This document shows positions 1 to 8,911 of a stretch of DNA of 64,000 bases, piece by piece. Both the position numbers and the translations under genes were made by a program. The notes beneath the pieces are model-generated. The model was not told the DNA's origin. It was given only the letters and a program-made list of their open reading frames with translations, and did no database searches. The number at the start of each line of letters is the position of its first letter. Position 1 is the first letter of the stretch. Source of the DNA: Vibrio mimicus CAIM 602 (GTDB lineage: Bacteria > Pseudomonadota > Gammaproteobacteria > Enterobacterales > Vibrionaceae); assembly GCF_000338875.1 (NCBI RefSeq), contig NZ_AOMO01000066.1, forward strand, positions 1 through 64,000, given 5' to 3'.

Positions 1-444
1 ACTCAATGACATGTTTTTTGCCGCAATTCCGGCAGTTGGGTTTGCTTGGTATTTAATGTGCCCGTACCTGCATTGAAGTATTGTGCTTTAGGTGGTGCGC
101 TTGGACATGGTTCGCGTTATTTGATGATGCATTTTGGTGTACCTATCGAATGGGCAACTTTTTTTGCTGCGACGCTAGTGGGCATGGTTGGGGTGTATTG
201 GTCACGTCGTTTTCTGGCACATCCCAAAGTGTTTACTGTGGCAGCACTGATCCCCATGGTTCCCGGAGTCTTCGCCTTTAAAGCTATGATTGCTTTAGTT
301 GAGATTAACCACCTCGGTTTTTCACCAGAACTGCTAGAAGCGCTAATGGAGAATTTCCTCAAGGCTATGTTTATCATTGCGGGTTTAGCGGTTGGTTTAG
401 CGGTACCTGGGCTGTTATTCTACCGCCGTAAGCCGATTATTTAA
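1..444 (+). pseudogene. yjjB: YjjB/ThrE-type threonine-serine exporter subunit, 5'-partial and frameshifted
   Basis: This is an inner-membrane protein of the ThrE_2/YjjB family, which works with a YjjP-type partner in export of small organic acids or amino acids; the partner would lie outside the window. The window opens inside the gene. Bases 2-46 read LNDMFFAAIPAVGFA, which aligns with residues 11-25 of E. coli YjjB. The conserved continuation VFNVPVPALKYCALGGALGHG is only readable in another frame from base 46 on, where the first frame runs off. One base (a T in GCTTTGG) is missing around 44-48, so the two halves are out of frame. With the base restored, about 147 codons are in the window, fitting the roughly 157-aa family size. 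The 3' part has about four membrane segments and the family motif HPKVFTVAALIPMVPG. Its stop lies 12 bp before folA. A TTG at 46 could start a 132-aa fragment, but this would lack the first membrane segment. Confidence 0.8.
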
Positions 445-456
445 GGTAATAGAAAG

Positions 457-939
457 ATGATGATCAGTATGATTGCCGCGATGGCAGACAACCGCATTAT
501 TGGTAAAGATAACCAGATGCCTTGGCATCTTCCTGCCGACTTCGCATGGTTTAAACGCTGCACATTAGGCAAATCTGTGATTATGGGGCGCAAAACCTAC
601 CAATCGATTGGGCGACCTTTGCCGGGGCGACACAATATTGTGATCTCTCGTGATGAGAGTTTGCAGATTGATGGCGTTGATGTGGTTGCGTCAATCGATG
701 CCGCGCTAGCGAAAGCCGGAGAAGTCGATGAGATTATGATCATCGGTGGTGGGAGTTTGTATGCCGCTTGCTTGCCGATGGCCAATAAGCTGTACATTAC
801 CGAGATTAATGCGGAACTTGATGGTGATACTCAGTTTCCTGCGTGGGGAAGTGATTGGCAGGAGTGCTATCGTGAGCATTACCCAGCAGATGAAAAAAAT
901 ACCTATGCGATGGATTTTGTGATTTTTGAACGCAAATAA
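457..939 (+). CDS. folA: Dihydrofolate reductase
   Basis: This cytosolic enzyme reduces dihydrofolate to tetrahydrofolate with NADPH, for thymidylate, purine and methionine synthesis, and is the trimethoprim target. The 160-aa length matches chromosomal FolA proteins. Visible landmarks are the substrate-binding loop QMPWHLPADFAWFKR with the catalytic acid at D28 (D27 in E. coli numbering), the NADPH-binding stretch VIMGRKTYQSIGRPLPGR around 41-58, and the glycine turn IIGGG at 95-99. ATG codons at 457 and 460 are adjacent. The second gives the E. coli-like start MIS, and either is compatible with the upstream AGAAAG. The gene has its own terminator hairpin just downstream and converges on apaH. 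This is the ordinary chromosomal gene, not an acquired dfr allele. Confidence 0.97.
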   Translation: MMISMIAAMADNRIIGKDNQMPWHLPADFAWFKRCTLGKSVIMGRKTYQSIGRPLPGRHNIVISRDESLQIDGVDVVASIDAALAKAGEVDEIMIIGGGSLYAACLPMANKLYITEINAELDGDTQFPAWGSDWQECYREHYPADEKNTYAMDFVIFERK

Positions 940-956
940 CCAGAGATAAAATCGTC

Positions 957-985
957 AACACCCGTATTAACGGGTGTTTTCTTTT
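957..985. terminator. Terminator between folA and apaH
   Basis: A 9-bp GC-rich stem (957-965 with 970-978, loop ATTA) is followed by a T-rich tract on the plus strand. It lies between the convergent folA and apaH stops and probably serves folA, with a possible role for the leftward operon. Confidence 0.8.
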
Positions 986-990
986 TCAGC

Positions 991-1803
991 TTAAAGTGCG
1001 GCTTGAACGAAGTAGCGTTTATCTTCCCAGCGCAGCATGGTGAGTGTACCGCCCCAAACACAGCCAGTATCCAGTCCAATTACCTCATTGCTGTAATAGC
1101 CTTCCAGTGCAGCCCAATGGCCAAAAATCACCGTCTTTTCTAATGGAATCCGTTGCGGCAATTGAAACCAAGGTAATAAGCTACCGTCGCTAACTTCGCT
1201 AACTTCGCTAGGAGGTAGTTTACATTGCATGTCCAAACGGCCATCAGGGAAACAAAAGCGCATGCGTGTGAAAGCGTTAATGATGTAACGCAAGCGATCT
1301 ATGCCTTGCAGTTCAGCATGCCACATATCGGGTTCATCACTATACATCTGTACAATCAGGCTATCCCATTGTGCGCTACGTAGCACTTGTTCTACTTCTT
1401 GCGCTGCTTGTCGCGCCGTTGAGAGATCCCATTGTGGCGAAATACCTGCATGGCAGAGCACAAACTCTTCATGTTCAGCTAGTAAAGGTTGCTGACGTAG
1501 CCAATCAAGCAATTGAGGTGCGTCTTTTGCATCTAAAATGGGTTGAGTTTGATCGCGGCGTTTGGCCGGATGAGTGCCAAGCGAGACGGCCAGTAAATGC
1601 AAATCATGGTTGCCAAGCACCACCCGTGCGGCATCGCCTAGCTGACGGGCGAAGCGTAATGTTTCCAGAGATTTAGGGCCTCTTGCGACTAAATCACCGG
1701 CAAACCAGAGAGTATCTTGGAGTGGGTCAAACTCGACTTGATCAAGCAGCAGTTGTAATTCATCAAAACAGCCTTGAATATCCCCGACGATGTAATTAGC
1801 CAC
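991..1803 (-). CDS. apaH: Symmetrical bis(5'-nucleosyl)-tetraphosphatase (diadenosine tetraphosphatase)
   Basis: ApaH hydrolyses Ap4A symmetrically to two ADP and also removes Np4 caps from RNA in E. coli. The metallophosphoesterase motifs are present in order: GDIQGC (7-12), GDLVARGP (36-43) and GNHD (64-67), then a CHAGI block and the C-terminal GHWAALEGY block. The 270-aa length is normal for the family. The gene is last in the lptD-surA-pdxA-rsmA-apaG-apaH series, 10 bp after apaG, an order conserved in Enterobacterales and Vibrio. A short in-frame tandem repeat (residues SEVSEVS, bases 1187-1210) lies in a surface-like linker and is probably neutral. Confidence 0.97.
   Translation of the reverse strand: MANYIVGDIQGCFDELQLLLDQVEFDPLQDTLWFAGDLVARGPKSLETLRFARQLGDAARVVLGNHDLHLLAVSLGTHPAKRRDQTQPILDAKDAPQLLDWLRQQPLLAEHEEFVLCHAGISPQWDLSTARQAAQEVEQVLRSAQWDSLIVQMYSDEPDMWHAELQGIDRLRYIINAFTRMRFCFPDGRLDMQCKLPPSEVSEVSDGSLLPWFQLPQRIPLEKTVIFGHWAALEGYYSNEVIGLDTGCVWGGTLTMLRWEDKRYFVQAAL
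1187..1210. repeat. Tandem 9-bp repeat inside apaH
   Basis: The unit TCGCTAACT occurs twice in full (1187-1195, 1196-1204) followed by a partial third copy. On the coding strand it gives a repeated SEV tripeptide and keeps the frame, so it can vary in copy number without breaking apaH. Confidence 0.85.
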
Positions 1804-1813
1804 GCAAACTCCG

Positions 1814-2194
1814 TTAATTCAGTACATGAGGAACCGCTAGGCGAAACGGTTCAATTTCTACCGAGAAAGACTCACCTTGTTCATCGACCATCAGGTACTG
1901 ACCTTGCATCACTCCTACCGGCGTATCGAGCGCTGTACCACTACTGTAGGTGTATTCATCGTTGGCTTGAATGTGTGGCTGTTCTCCAACCACACCATCG
2001 CCTTCCACTACCGTCTGCTTACCATCGGCGTCGGTGATTAGCCAGCGACGACCTAATAGTTGCACAGTTTGAGTGCTGAGATTCTTAATAGTGATCAGGT
2101 AGGCAAACACAAATCGATGATATTCAGGATCGGATTGTTCCTCAATGTAGCGAGTTTGAACCTGAATTTTGATGCAGGGAAGCGAAACATCCAT
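1814..2194 (-). CDS. apaG: ApaG (DUF525) protein
   Basis: This small cytosolic protein with a fibronectin-III-like fold is conserved next to apaH, and its function is not firmly established. The 126-aa length is the family norm. The DUF525 core is visible as RYIEEQSDPEYHRFVFAY near the N terminus, followed by LLGRRWLITDADG, the GVVGEQP loop and the TPVGVMQGQY block. It is the fifth gene of the leftward lptD-to-apaH series, between rsmA and apaH, and probably shares their message. The start ATG is preceded on the minus strand by a GAGGAGT Shine-Dalgarno. Confidence 0.95.
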   Translation of the reverse strand: MDVSLPCIKIQVQTRYIEEQSDPEYHRFVFAYLITIKNLSTQTVQLLGRRWLITDADGKQTVVEGDGVVGEQPHIQANDEYTYSSGTALDTPVGVMQGQYLMVDEQGESFSVEIEPFRLAVPHVLN

Positions 2195-2268
2195 GAGCGA
2201 CTCCTCGGCCTAGTTGGGTATAACCTAGTGGCGATAAACAAAGGACGACTTAATGTCGTCCTATTGGA

Positions 2269-3087
2269 TTATGCATGAGCTTTTTGATGCTGGGCATCAA
2301 GCCAGTTCGCTAGTGCAACAAACTGAGCTAAGGTCAGGTTTTCTGGGCGCATGCCTGGGTTGATACCCAATGCCTCCAGCGTTTCTGGCTCAACCAAACC
2401 TTTGTAGCAGTTACGCACGGTTTTACGGCGTTGGTTAAAGCCTTCACGTACCACGCGATCTAACCACTCTAAGCTGGTCGCTGGGTGTGGGAGATCTTCA
2501 TATGGCACCAGACGTACCACTGCAGAGTCCACTTTCGGTGGCGGCACAAACGCCGTTGGCGGCACTTCCAATACTGGAACCACTTTACAGTAGTATTGCG
2601 CCATCACGGTTAGGCGGCCATAAGCTTTGCTGCCAGGCCCTGCCGCTAAACGGTTGACCACCTCTTTTTGCAGCATGAAGTGCATGTCTTGAATGTCACG
2701 GTGGAATTCAAAAAGGTGAAACATCAGTGGCGTTGAAATGTTGTAAGGCAAGTTACCAAACACGCGAAGTTTGTTGTTTGGTTTAACCAGCTGTTTGAAG
2801 TCAAAACGCATGGCGTCGCCTTCGTGGATCGTCAGCTTGCTTGCTAATTCTGGATGATTACGCAAGCGTTCTGCGAGATCACGGTCAAGCTCGATGACAG
2901 TGAACTTATCCACTTCACGTCCTACCGGTTCTGTGATTGCGCCTAATCCTGGGCCGATTTCAACCAAGTTTTGCCCCGGTCTTGGATTAATCGCCGACAC
3001 AATACCATCAATGATGTAAGGATCATTGAGGAAGTTTTGACCAAAGCGTTTACGTGCTTTGTGCCCTAAGTGGACATCATTTCTCAT
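2269..3087 (-). CDS. rsmA: 16S rRNA (A1518/A1519) dimethyltransferase RsmA/KsgA
   Basis: RsmA dimethylates two adjacent adenosines in the 3' terminal hairpin of 16S rRNA during 30S maturation; its loss gives kasugamycin resistance. I place the start at the internal ATG (3087), giving 272 aa beginning MRNDVHLGHKARKRFGQNFL, the usual family N terminus. An ORF extension of 11 codons upstream would overlap the pdxA end and has no family counterpart. The SAM motif EIGPGLGAIT, the acidic ELD loop and the catalytic NLPYNIS motif IV are all present. The gene begins 13 bp after the pdxA stop, within the LPS-assembly, B6 and ribosome operon. Confidence 0.96.
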   Translation of the reverse strand: MRNDVHLGHKARKRFGQNFLNDPYIIDGIVSAINPRPGQNLVEIGPGLGAITEPVGREVDKFTVIELDRDLAERLRNHPELASKLTIHEGDAMRFDFKQLVKPNNKLRVFGNLPYNISTPLMFHLFEFHRDIQDMHFMLQKEVVNRLAAGPGSKAYGRLTVMAQYYCKVVPVLEVPPTAFVPPPKVDSAVVRLVPYEDLPHPATSLEWLDRVVREGFNQRRKTVRNCYKGLVEPETLEALGINPGMRPENLTLAQFVALANWLDAQHQKAHA

Positions 3088-3100
3088 AGTGTTCTCGAAG

Positions 3101-4093
3101 TTATTTCGCTTTTTTATCAACTAATTCTATTGCGTAAGCCAATGCGGTCCAGAAGCTTCCTGCATCTGCTTGACCACTTCCGGCAAGATCCAGCGCGGTG
3201 CCGTGATCCACCGAAGTGCGGATAAAGGGCAGTCCCAGAGTAATATTGACTGAGCGGCCAAACCCTTTGTATTTGAGCACTGGAAGTACCTGATCGTGGT
3301 ACATACCGAGTACTGCATCGGCTTGCTGCAAGTATTTTTCACTAAAAATGGTATCGGCTGGTAATGGGCCAACCAATTGCATGCCATATTGCTCACGCAA
3401 ACGCTGTAAGGTAGGAGTGATGGTTTCTATCTCCTCCATTCCTAACACGCCGTCTTCACCTGCATGTGGGTTTAAGCCACATACGTAAATTTTAGGCTCA
3501 GCAATGGCAAATTTCTCGACTAAATCCTTGTGGAGAATGTGAATGATCTGTTCTAGACGTTCACTGGTTACTGCTTGTGGCACTTCTGCGAGTGGCAGAT
3601 GGGTGGTGACTAAAGCCGTTCGTAGACCTTCTGTCGCAAGCATCATAACCACCAAAGAGGTATTTGACTGCTCGGCAAAAAACTCGGTATGCCCGCTGAA
3701 GGCTACTCCAGCACGGTTGATCACCCCCTTGTGCACAGGGCCGGTGACAATAGCATCAAATTCGCCATCCATACAGCCTTTTGCCGCCCTTTCCAACGTT
3801 TTTAACACATAGTGTCCATTAGCTGGATTGAGTTGGCCTGACACAACAGGTTCTGTTAGTGGGACATGTTCGACTAATAAAGTACCTGCTTGTTGTGGCT
3901 GTATAGGGTTATTGTATTGATAATCCAGTAGCTTAACTTTAATGCCAAGCTGTACTGCACGCTCTGTGAGCAAGGTTTTATCGGCACACACCACAAGCTG
4001 GTGTGGCCAATTCTGCGCTGAGAGGGCGAGGACGAGATCTGGGCCTATCCCCGCAGGTTCTCCCGCAGTAACAATAATTCGTTTACTGCTCAT
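3101..4093 (-). CDS. pdxA: 4-hydroxythreonine-4-phosphate dehydrogenase
   Basis: PdxA carries out the NAD-dependent oxidation of 4-phosphohydroxy-L-threonine in the DXP-dependent pathway to pyridoxal phosphate. The protein is 330 aa, near the typical 329. Signatures include GEPAGIGPDL at the N terminus, the metal-binding SGHTEFFAE histidine in the middle, and the C-terminal GMYHDQVLPVLKY and SVDHGTALDLAG motifs, which carry the other metal-binding histidines. The start codon overlaps the last 11 bases of surA, implying translational coupling. rsmA follows 13 bp later. Confidence 0.96.
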   Translation of the reverse strand: MSSKRIIVTAGEPAGIGPDLVLALSAQNWPHQLVVCADKTLLTERAVQLGIKVKLLDYQYNNPIQPQQAGTLLVEHVPLTEPVVSGQLNPANGHYVLKTLERAAKGCMDGEFDAIVTGPVHKGVINRAGVAFSGHTEFFAEQSNTSLVVMMLATEGLRTALVTTHLPLAEVPQAVTSERLEQIIHILHKDLVEKFAIAEPKIYVCGLNPHAGEDGVLGMEEIETITPTLQRLREQYGMQLVGPLPADTIFSEKYLQQADAVLGMYHDQVLPVLKYKGFGRSVNITLGLPFIRTSVDHGTALDLAGSGQADAGSFWTALAYAIELVDKKAK

Positions 4094-5378
4094 CCTTTTC
4101 GTCCTTCAGAACTTCCACAAAGGCACTGGCACGCAGTTCTTGCAACCAAGCACTCGCTTCTTCATTGAATTTACGGTTGAACAGAATGCGATACGCCTTG
4201 TTTTTCAATGCGGAGTCAGTGCGGTCCACTTCTCGACGATCTAAGACTTCAACGATATGCCAGCCATGTACAGTTTGAAATGGCTCACTGATTTGGCCTA
4301 CGGGGAGAATTTCAATTTGATGTTTAAACTCAGGTACATACAGATCGGGAGTTTGATAGCCAAGCTCGCCTTTTTGTGCCGCAGAACCAGGGTCTTGGCT
4401 GTATTGTTGAGCCAACTCACCAAATGTCGCTTCGCCATTTTTGATCCGCTGTACAAATTCATTCAGCTGTTTTTGAGCCCCTTCATCACTGAGGATGATG
4501 GTTGGCTTGATCAGAATATGACGAGCATTCACTTCAGTCACAGCAACCGTTTCTAAGCCTTTTACATCGTCGATTTTTAGGATGTGAAAACCAACACCAC
4601 TGCGGAATGGGCCAATAATACTGCCTTTGTTCTGCATTTTTATCTGATCAGCAAAGATGGTCGGCATCTCTTCTTTACGCATCCATCCCCAATCGCCACC
4701 TTGTAGCGCTTTTGGTCCTTTGGAGTAGGTATAGGCCATTTGCGCGAAATCAGCGCCATGTTTTAATTCACCCACCAATTTGTTGGCTAAGGATTCCGCT
4801 TCGCTTTTATCTTGCCCTTCTTCAACTCGGAGCTGAATATGGCTGATTTTGTACTGCACTGTTGCATCGGTTTCTTGTGCGAGCAATTCAGCTAAGGTAT
4901 CGACTTCTGCGGGTAGTATGTTGATACGACGACGTACAAGAGCATTGCGAGCATCACTGGCGGCCATCTCTTTACGCACTTGTTCACGAAATTCAGGGTA
5001 GGTTAGCCCTTCTTGAGCAACTGAAGAAATCAACTGCTCTTGTGTCTGTTGATTGCTTTTGGCGATCTCTTTGATGGCATCATTGAGACGGTTATCGTCA
5101 ATTTTTACCCCGATACGCTCTGCTTCCTGTTGTTGTAATGTGTCGATGATGAGCTTTTCTAACACTTGCTCACGAAGAACGGTTTCTTGTGGTAAAGGTT
5201 GATTGTTTTGTTTGGCATTCGCCTTCACGGTTTTAAGTGCGCCATCCACGTCACTTTGTAATATCACGCCACTATTGACAATCACAGCCACGCTATCGAG
5301 TTGCTGAGGTTCGGCGTGGGCGTTAAATAGAGTCAGCGCACTGATAACGCTAATTAGAGTGGGTTTCCACAATTTCAT
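4083..5378 (-). CDS. surA: Periplasmic chaperone and peptidyl-prolyl isomerase SurA
   Basis: SurA escorts unfolded outer-membrane proteins, including LptD, across the periplasm. A signal peptide is visible (basic MKLWK, hydrophobic core, cleavage after FNAHA). An N-terminal SurA chaperone domain follows, then two parvulin-type PPIase domains at about residues 175-275 and 286-385; each has the HI-containing parvulin start (ISHIQLRVEEG and NARHILIKPT). The 431-aa length fits the family. The gene is 52 bp downstream of lptD and overlaps pdxA by 11 bp, so the chaperone is co-transcribed with one of its main substrates. Confidence 0.97.
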   Translation of the reverse strand: MKLWKPTLISVISALTLFNAHAEPQQLDSVAVIVNSGVILQSDVDGALKTVKANAKQNNQPLPQETVLREQVLEKLIIDTLQQQEAERIGVKIDDNRLNDAIKEIAKSNQQTQEQLISSVAQEGLTYPEFREQVRKEMAASDARNALVRRRINILPAEVDTLAELLAQETDATVQYKISHIQLRVEEGQDKSEAESLANKLVGELKHGADFAQMAYTYSKGPKALQGGDWGWMRKEEMPTIFADQIKMQNKGSIIGPFRSGVGFHILKIDDVKGLETVAVTEVNARHILIKPTIILSDEGAQKQLNEFVQRIKNGEATFGELAQQYSQDPGSAAQKGELGYQTPDLYVPEFKHQIEILPVGQISEPFQTVHGWHIVEVLDRREVDRTDSALKNKAYRILFNRKFNEEASAWLQELRASAFVEVLKDEKDEQ

Positions 5379-5430
5379 GTGCAGTCCTATCTGAAATGTT
5401 GATAGCCTGAGTCACCTCAGGCTAAGCGAA

Positions 5431-7773
5431 TTAGTTATTTAGGAAGAATGGACGTCCGTAGCTGAGAGAATTTCCAGCGCTATCAACGCCGGTCATACTG
5501 GATCCGGCCCCGATACTCGTTCCAAAACCAATAATTCCGATGTTAAAGCTAAAATTATTCTCATAGATTGGGGTGGCGTAAGGATCGGTCACGAAGTTGC
5601 CATTCCAACTCTTAAGCTGATTACTATAGGTGAAACCGACATACCAACAATCTGAGGTATAAGTGAGGTTCGCAAGCCATTCCAAAGCTTCGTCTGTGGT
5701 CAGGTCATAGTAATACTGACCACTCGCAGACCATTTACGGCTAAGTTGATAACCCGCCAAAAGCCCTGCTTGAGAAATGCCATCTTTGGTAATGTCATCA
5801 ATATTGGTAATGCTATTGCCCACCGTATTACGAATATAATCTTTCGCAACATAGCGGTAGTTAGCTTGGATATAACCACTCGTAGAGCGGTATTCCAATG
5901 TACTGTTACCTAACTGAACGCCTTGGCTATCGATGTCATATTGAATCCCACCGTGATAGAACAAATAGTCGGCAAAGTTGAAATCCATTTCGACCGCCCA
6001 AGCTGAGTAGCTGGACTTGTTATCTGGGTTTTTTACCGATGGATTCAAGTTGCCATCTAGGTAGAAAATTTGCCCAAACGCGATATTGAGTCGCTCTTTA
6101 TAGCTGTTATCGAAGAAGCGTGTTGATGCACCATAGCTGATTTGGTTAGCGGATTCGATACGATCAACGCCACTGTATTTGCGGCTACGGAATAAGCCGT
6201 AATAGTCAGTTTGCAGCAAGGTAGAGTCATAAAGGCCGATATTGCTTTGATCTTTTTCGGGAACGAATAGGTACTGGATTTTTGGCTCCAGAGTTTGGGT
6301 GTAGTTATCCAGTAAAACCGTATCTCGTTCTAATACGATTCCAGCAACACTGCGAAACTCTGGGACAACCCGAGTCACGCTCTCTTCCAATTTAGCGTCG
6401 GTAGTGTTGTCCAATTCTTGCTGATAGTAAGTACCGAGTACGCGCGCTTCGGTTGTCCAGCTACCCCAAGTATTGCTGAATGGGATTTTTAGCCCTGGCT
6501 CAATATGTACGCGAGTTGCAGAAGGTTTGCCTTTGGCATCAGTCTCAAAGCGTGAAATATGGCTGATAAGGTCAAGATCCAGATACTTCATCAACTCAGG
6601 AGAGTAATAGTTATAGCTCAGTTGAGGCATCAAACGATACGGCAAGTTAGTGCTGGTGGTATCGTTAGTCAGCAATTGGAAATCACGCACTAGCAGTGAT
6701 GAATCCCAGTTTTGACTACGGTAAGTGGCGCGTCCTTCTTGGATCAATTGGCCATCTTCACGGTTACCTATGCCTGAGTCTAAATCCGAGAAGTAGTTAA
6801 TATCGCTGACTTTGGAGTAGTCGATTTCAAACTTCCATGCTTCTTGGTAAATGCCGTCGTGCTCATATTGAAACGCCCAGCGATTCCCTTGTTCTGTGTG
6901 CAGTTTGTCGTCTGCCAAAAACTCAGATTTAATTTGACCTGCACCAAAATCGCTTAGATAGCGGAATACACTATTAAGTTGTGTACCACGTTTTTGCATA
7001 TAGTTAAACGTGGTTTCTAAGTCGTAATTGGGTGCTAAGTTCCAGTAGATAGGCACTTCAAATTCATAACCATCTCGTGAGCCGTAAGATGCGGTTGGGT
7101 AGAGAAAACCGGTTTTACGAGTGTCACCAATCGGGACGGTTAAGTAGGGGAGATAGAAAATAGGTACGTTTTGTACTTCAAGGCGTGGGTTGTAGAAGGT
7201 AGCAATTTCTTCATTTTGGTCCACATCAATGCTTGAAGCACGCATGCGCCACGCATTATCTCCTTCGGGGCATGACGTGATAGAGCCATCTTCGATTTCG
7301 TACACGGCTTTGCCAGTTTTTGAAACGTAAACTGCTTCACCGCGTCCAGGTTCACACAAGAATTGGTAGCGTGTATTTTCCAGCGTCATTTCATCGCTGT
7401 TGAGATGGTTGGTCGCTTTTGTGGATAGAGTTTTGATTTCTCCATCACTAAATTGGACATTGCCTTCAGCGACAACGACATTTTCTTGCTGATGTAAAGT
7501 GACATTATCGGCAGCGATGCGCTTTTTACCCTGCACCACAACGACATTACCTGAGTAGGTGGCTTTCTGCCCATTGATTGCCTCTAGCTTATCCGCTTCG
7601 ACATTGATAGGCTGTTGGCCAGGGTTGGTAGGCTCAGGTTGGTTGACTAGACACTGCTCGCCGCTAGGCAAATTGGGGCGATTGTCATCCACACTCGCTT
7701 CTGCTTGTATCTGAGGTGCAAATAGTGCAGCGCTAATCGAGGCGGCTAAAAACGTGCGGGAAAAGCATGACAT
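5431..7773 (-). CDS. lptD: LPS-assembly outer-membrane protein LptD
   Basis: LptD is the outer-membrane beta-barrel that, with the lipoprotein LptE, inserts LPS into the outer leaflet. A signal peptide ends near QIQA. The periplasmic OstA/LptA-like jellyroll runs from about residue 55 to 200 (VEADKLEAINGQKATYSGN...), and the rest is a large barrel ending in aromatic residues. Cysteines are visible at 41, 140, 168 and 709. The E. coli protein pairs N-terminal cysteines with two adjacent C-terminal ones, and here only one C-terminal Cys is seen. The gene heads the leftward operon; its promoter must lie in 7774-7916, shared back to back with djlA. I did not find a convincing sigma-E promoter there. 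Confidence 0.96.
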   Translation of the reverse strand: MSCFSRTFLAASISAALFAPQIQAEASVDDNRPNLPSGEQCLVNQPEPTNPGQQPINVEADKLEAINGQKATYSGNVVVVQGKKRIAADNVTLHQQENVVVAEGNVQFSDGEIKTLSTKATNHLNSDEMTLENTRYQFLCEPGRGEAVYVSKTGKAVYEIEDGSITSCPEGDNAWRMRASSIDVDQNEEIATFYNPRLEVQNVPIFYLPYLTVPIGDTRKTGFLYPTASYGSRDGYEFEVPIYWNLAPNYDLETTFNYMQKRGTQLNSVFRYLSDFGAGQIKSEFLADDKLHTEQGNRWAFQYEHDGIYQEAWKFEIDYSKVSDINYFSDLDSGIGNREDGQLIQEGRATYRSQNWDSSLLVRDFQLLTNDTTSTNLPYRLMPQLSYNYYSPELMKYLDLDLISHISRFETDAKGKPSATRVHIEPGLKIPFSNTWGSWTTEARVLGTYYQQELDNTTDAKLEESVTRVVPEFRSVAGIVLERDTVLLDNYTQTLEPKIQYLFVPEKDQSNIGLYDSTLLQTDYYGLFRSRKYSGVDRIESANQISYGASTRFFDNSYKERLNIAFGQIFYLDGNLNPSVKNPDNKSSYSAWAVEMDFNFADYLFYHGGIQYDIDSQGVQLGNSTLEYRSTSGYIQANYRYVAKDYIRNTVGNSITNIDDITKDGISQAGLLAGYQLSRKWSASGQYYYDLTTDEALEWLANLTYTSDCWYVGFTYSNQLKSWNGNFVTDPYATPIYENNFSFNIGIIGFGTSIGAGSSMTGVDSAGNSLSYGRPFFLNN

Positions 7774-7916
7774 TGGGTTGTACTATCCTGTTGAACTTGA
7801 TGGATTCCGAACTTAGGAGCCTGAAATATAGACGGTCCTTATCATAAAGGAAATTGACACTTCCGCCACTATCTGACCGCTTCACTCCAGAAAAATTCAT
7901 AGATTGAGAGCACATA

Positions 7917-8771
7917 ATGCATATTTTTGGCAAAATTCTAGGCGCTTTTTTTGGCTTCCTGTTTGGAGGACCTTTCGGCGCAATTTTTGGACTCTTCCTT
8001 GGTCATCAATTTGATAAAGCTCGTCGTTTAAATCAAGCCGGGTTCCAAAGCCGCACCTTTGGTGCAGGACCTAGTCAAGCAGAACGACAAGAAGAGTTCT
8101 TTAAAGCCGCTTTTTCGGTGATGGGACATGTCGCAAAAGCCAAAGGTCAAGTCACGAAAGAAGAGATTCAGCTCGCGACGATCATGATGGATCGAATGAA
8201 CCTGAATGGAGAACAAAAACGCGCGGCACAAGAGGCCTTCAGAGAGGGTAAAGAAGCGGATTTTCCGCTTGAACAAGTGTTAGAGCGGGTAAAGATTGCG
8301 ACAGCAGGGCGCTTCGACCTGTTGCAGTTTTTCCTTGAGTTACAAATCTCTTCTGCCTTTGCTGATGGCGATGTGCATCCAAGTGAGCGTAATGTCTTGC
8401 ACCGAATTGCGCGCGGTTTAGGTTTCTCTTCTGAACAGCTTGAGCGGCGTTTACGCATGCAAGAAGCAGCGTTTCGATTTCAACAAGGCGGCGGATTCGG
8501 TGGTTCGCAGCAGCAATCCAATGGTGGACAGCAATGGCAGCAACCTTCATCTCGTAACCAGCTTGCTGATGCGTATGAAGTGCTTGGGGTTAGCGAAAGT
8601 GCCAGTTCACAAGAGATTAAACGTGCTTATCGTAAGCTGATGAATGAGCATCACCCGGATAAGTTGATGGCTAAAGGTTTGCCGCCAGAAATGATGAATG
8701 TAGCGAAAGAAAAAGCACAGCAGATTCAACATGCGTATGAGCTGATTAGAAAAGAGAAAGGCATTAAGTAA
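7917..8771 (+). CDS. djlA: Membrane-anchored DnaJ-like co-chaperone DjlA
   Basis: DjlA is a type III J-protein on the inner membrane that stimulates DnaK ATPase and feeds into envelope-stress signalling in E. coli. The N-terminal glycine-rich transmembrane segment (GAFFGFLFGGPFGAIFGLFLG, about residues 9-29) is the family hallmark. A TerB-like helical domain follows at about 60-180, then a Gln/Gly-rich linker (GGGFGGSQQQSNGGQQWQQ), then a C-terminal J domain at about 217-284 with the essential HPD motif (EHHPDKL). It is transcribed away from lptD, as in other gammaproteobacteria, and is followed by a hairpin terminator. Confidence 0.96.
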   Translation: MHIFGKILGAFFGFLFGGPFGAIFGLFLGHQFDKARRLNQAGFQSRTFGAGPSQAERQEEFFKAAFSVMGHVAKAKGQVTKEEIQLATIMMDRMNLNGEQKRAAQEAFREGKEADFPLEQVLERVKIATAGRFDLLQFFLELQISSAFADGDVHPSERNVLHRIARGLGFSSEQLERRLRMQEAAFRFQQGGGFGGSQQQSNGGQQWQQPSSRNQLADAYEVLGVSESASSQEIKRAYRKLMNEHHPDKLMAKGLPPEMMNVAKEKAQQIQHAYELIRKEKGIK

Positions 8772-8787
8772 TGTAAAAAATGCTACT

Positions 8788-8818
8788 AAGGCAGACTGCT
8801 AAGTTTGCCTTTATTTTT
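8788..8818 (+). terminator. djlA terminator
   Basis: Inverted repeat AAGGCA/TGCCTT (8788-8793 with 8806-8811) is followed by TTATTTTT. It lies 17 bp after the djlA stop. Confidence 0.65.
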
Positions 8819-8870
8819 GCCAATTAGAGCTGGTTTGGTGAGAGTGGGGTAAATGCTAATGCAGGATGAG

Positions 8871-8904
8871 CAGATAAAATAAAACCCAGTCAAAGACTGG
8901 GTTT
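8871..8904 (-). terminator. Terminator of the first tRNA array
   Basis: Ten-base stem AAACCCAGTC/GACTGGGTTT with an AAA loop (8882-8904) is followed on the minus strand by TTTTATTTTAT. It lies 7 bp after the 3' end of tRNA-Asn. An almost identical copy ends the second array at 11349-11382. Confidence 0.88.
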
Positions 8905-8911
8905 CTAAAAG

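Noticed and set aside
7774..7916. Sigma-E promoter for lptD
   Set aside because: A GGAAGTG element is present, but no -10 element at the right spacing was found.
7733..7933. 66-codon minus-strand ORF across the lptD-djlA gap
   Set aside because: It covers the divergent promoter region and both flanking gene starts in another frame; not conserved-looking.
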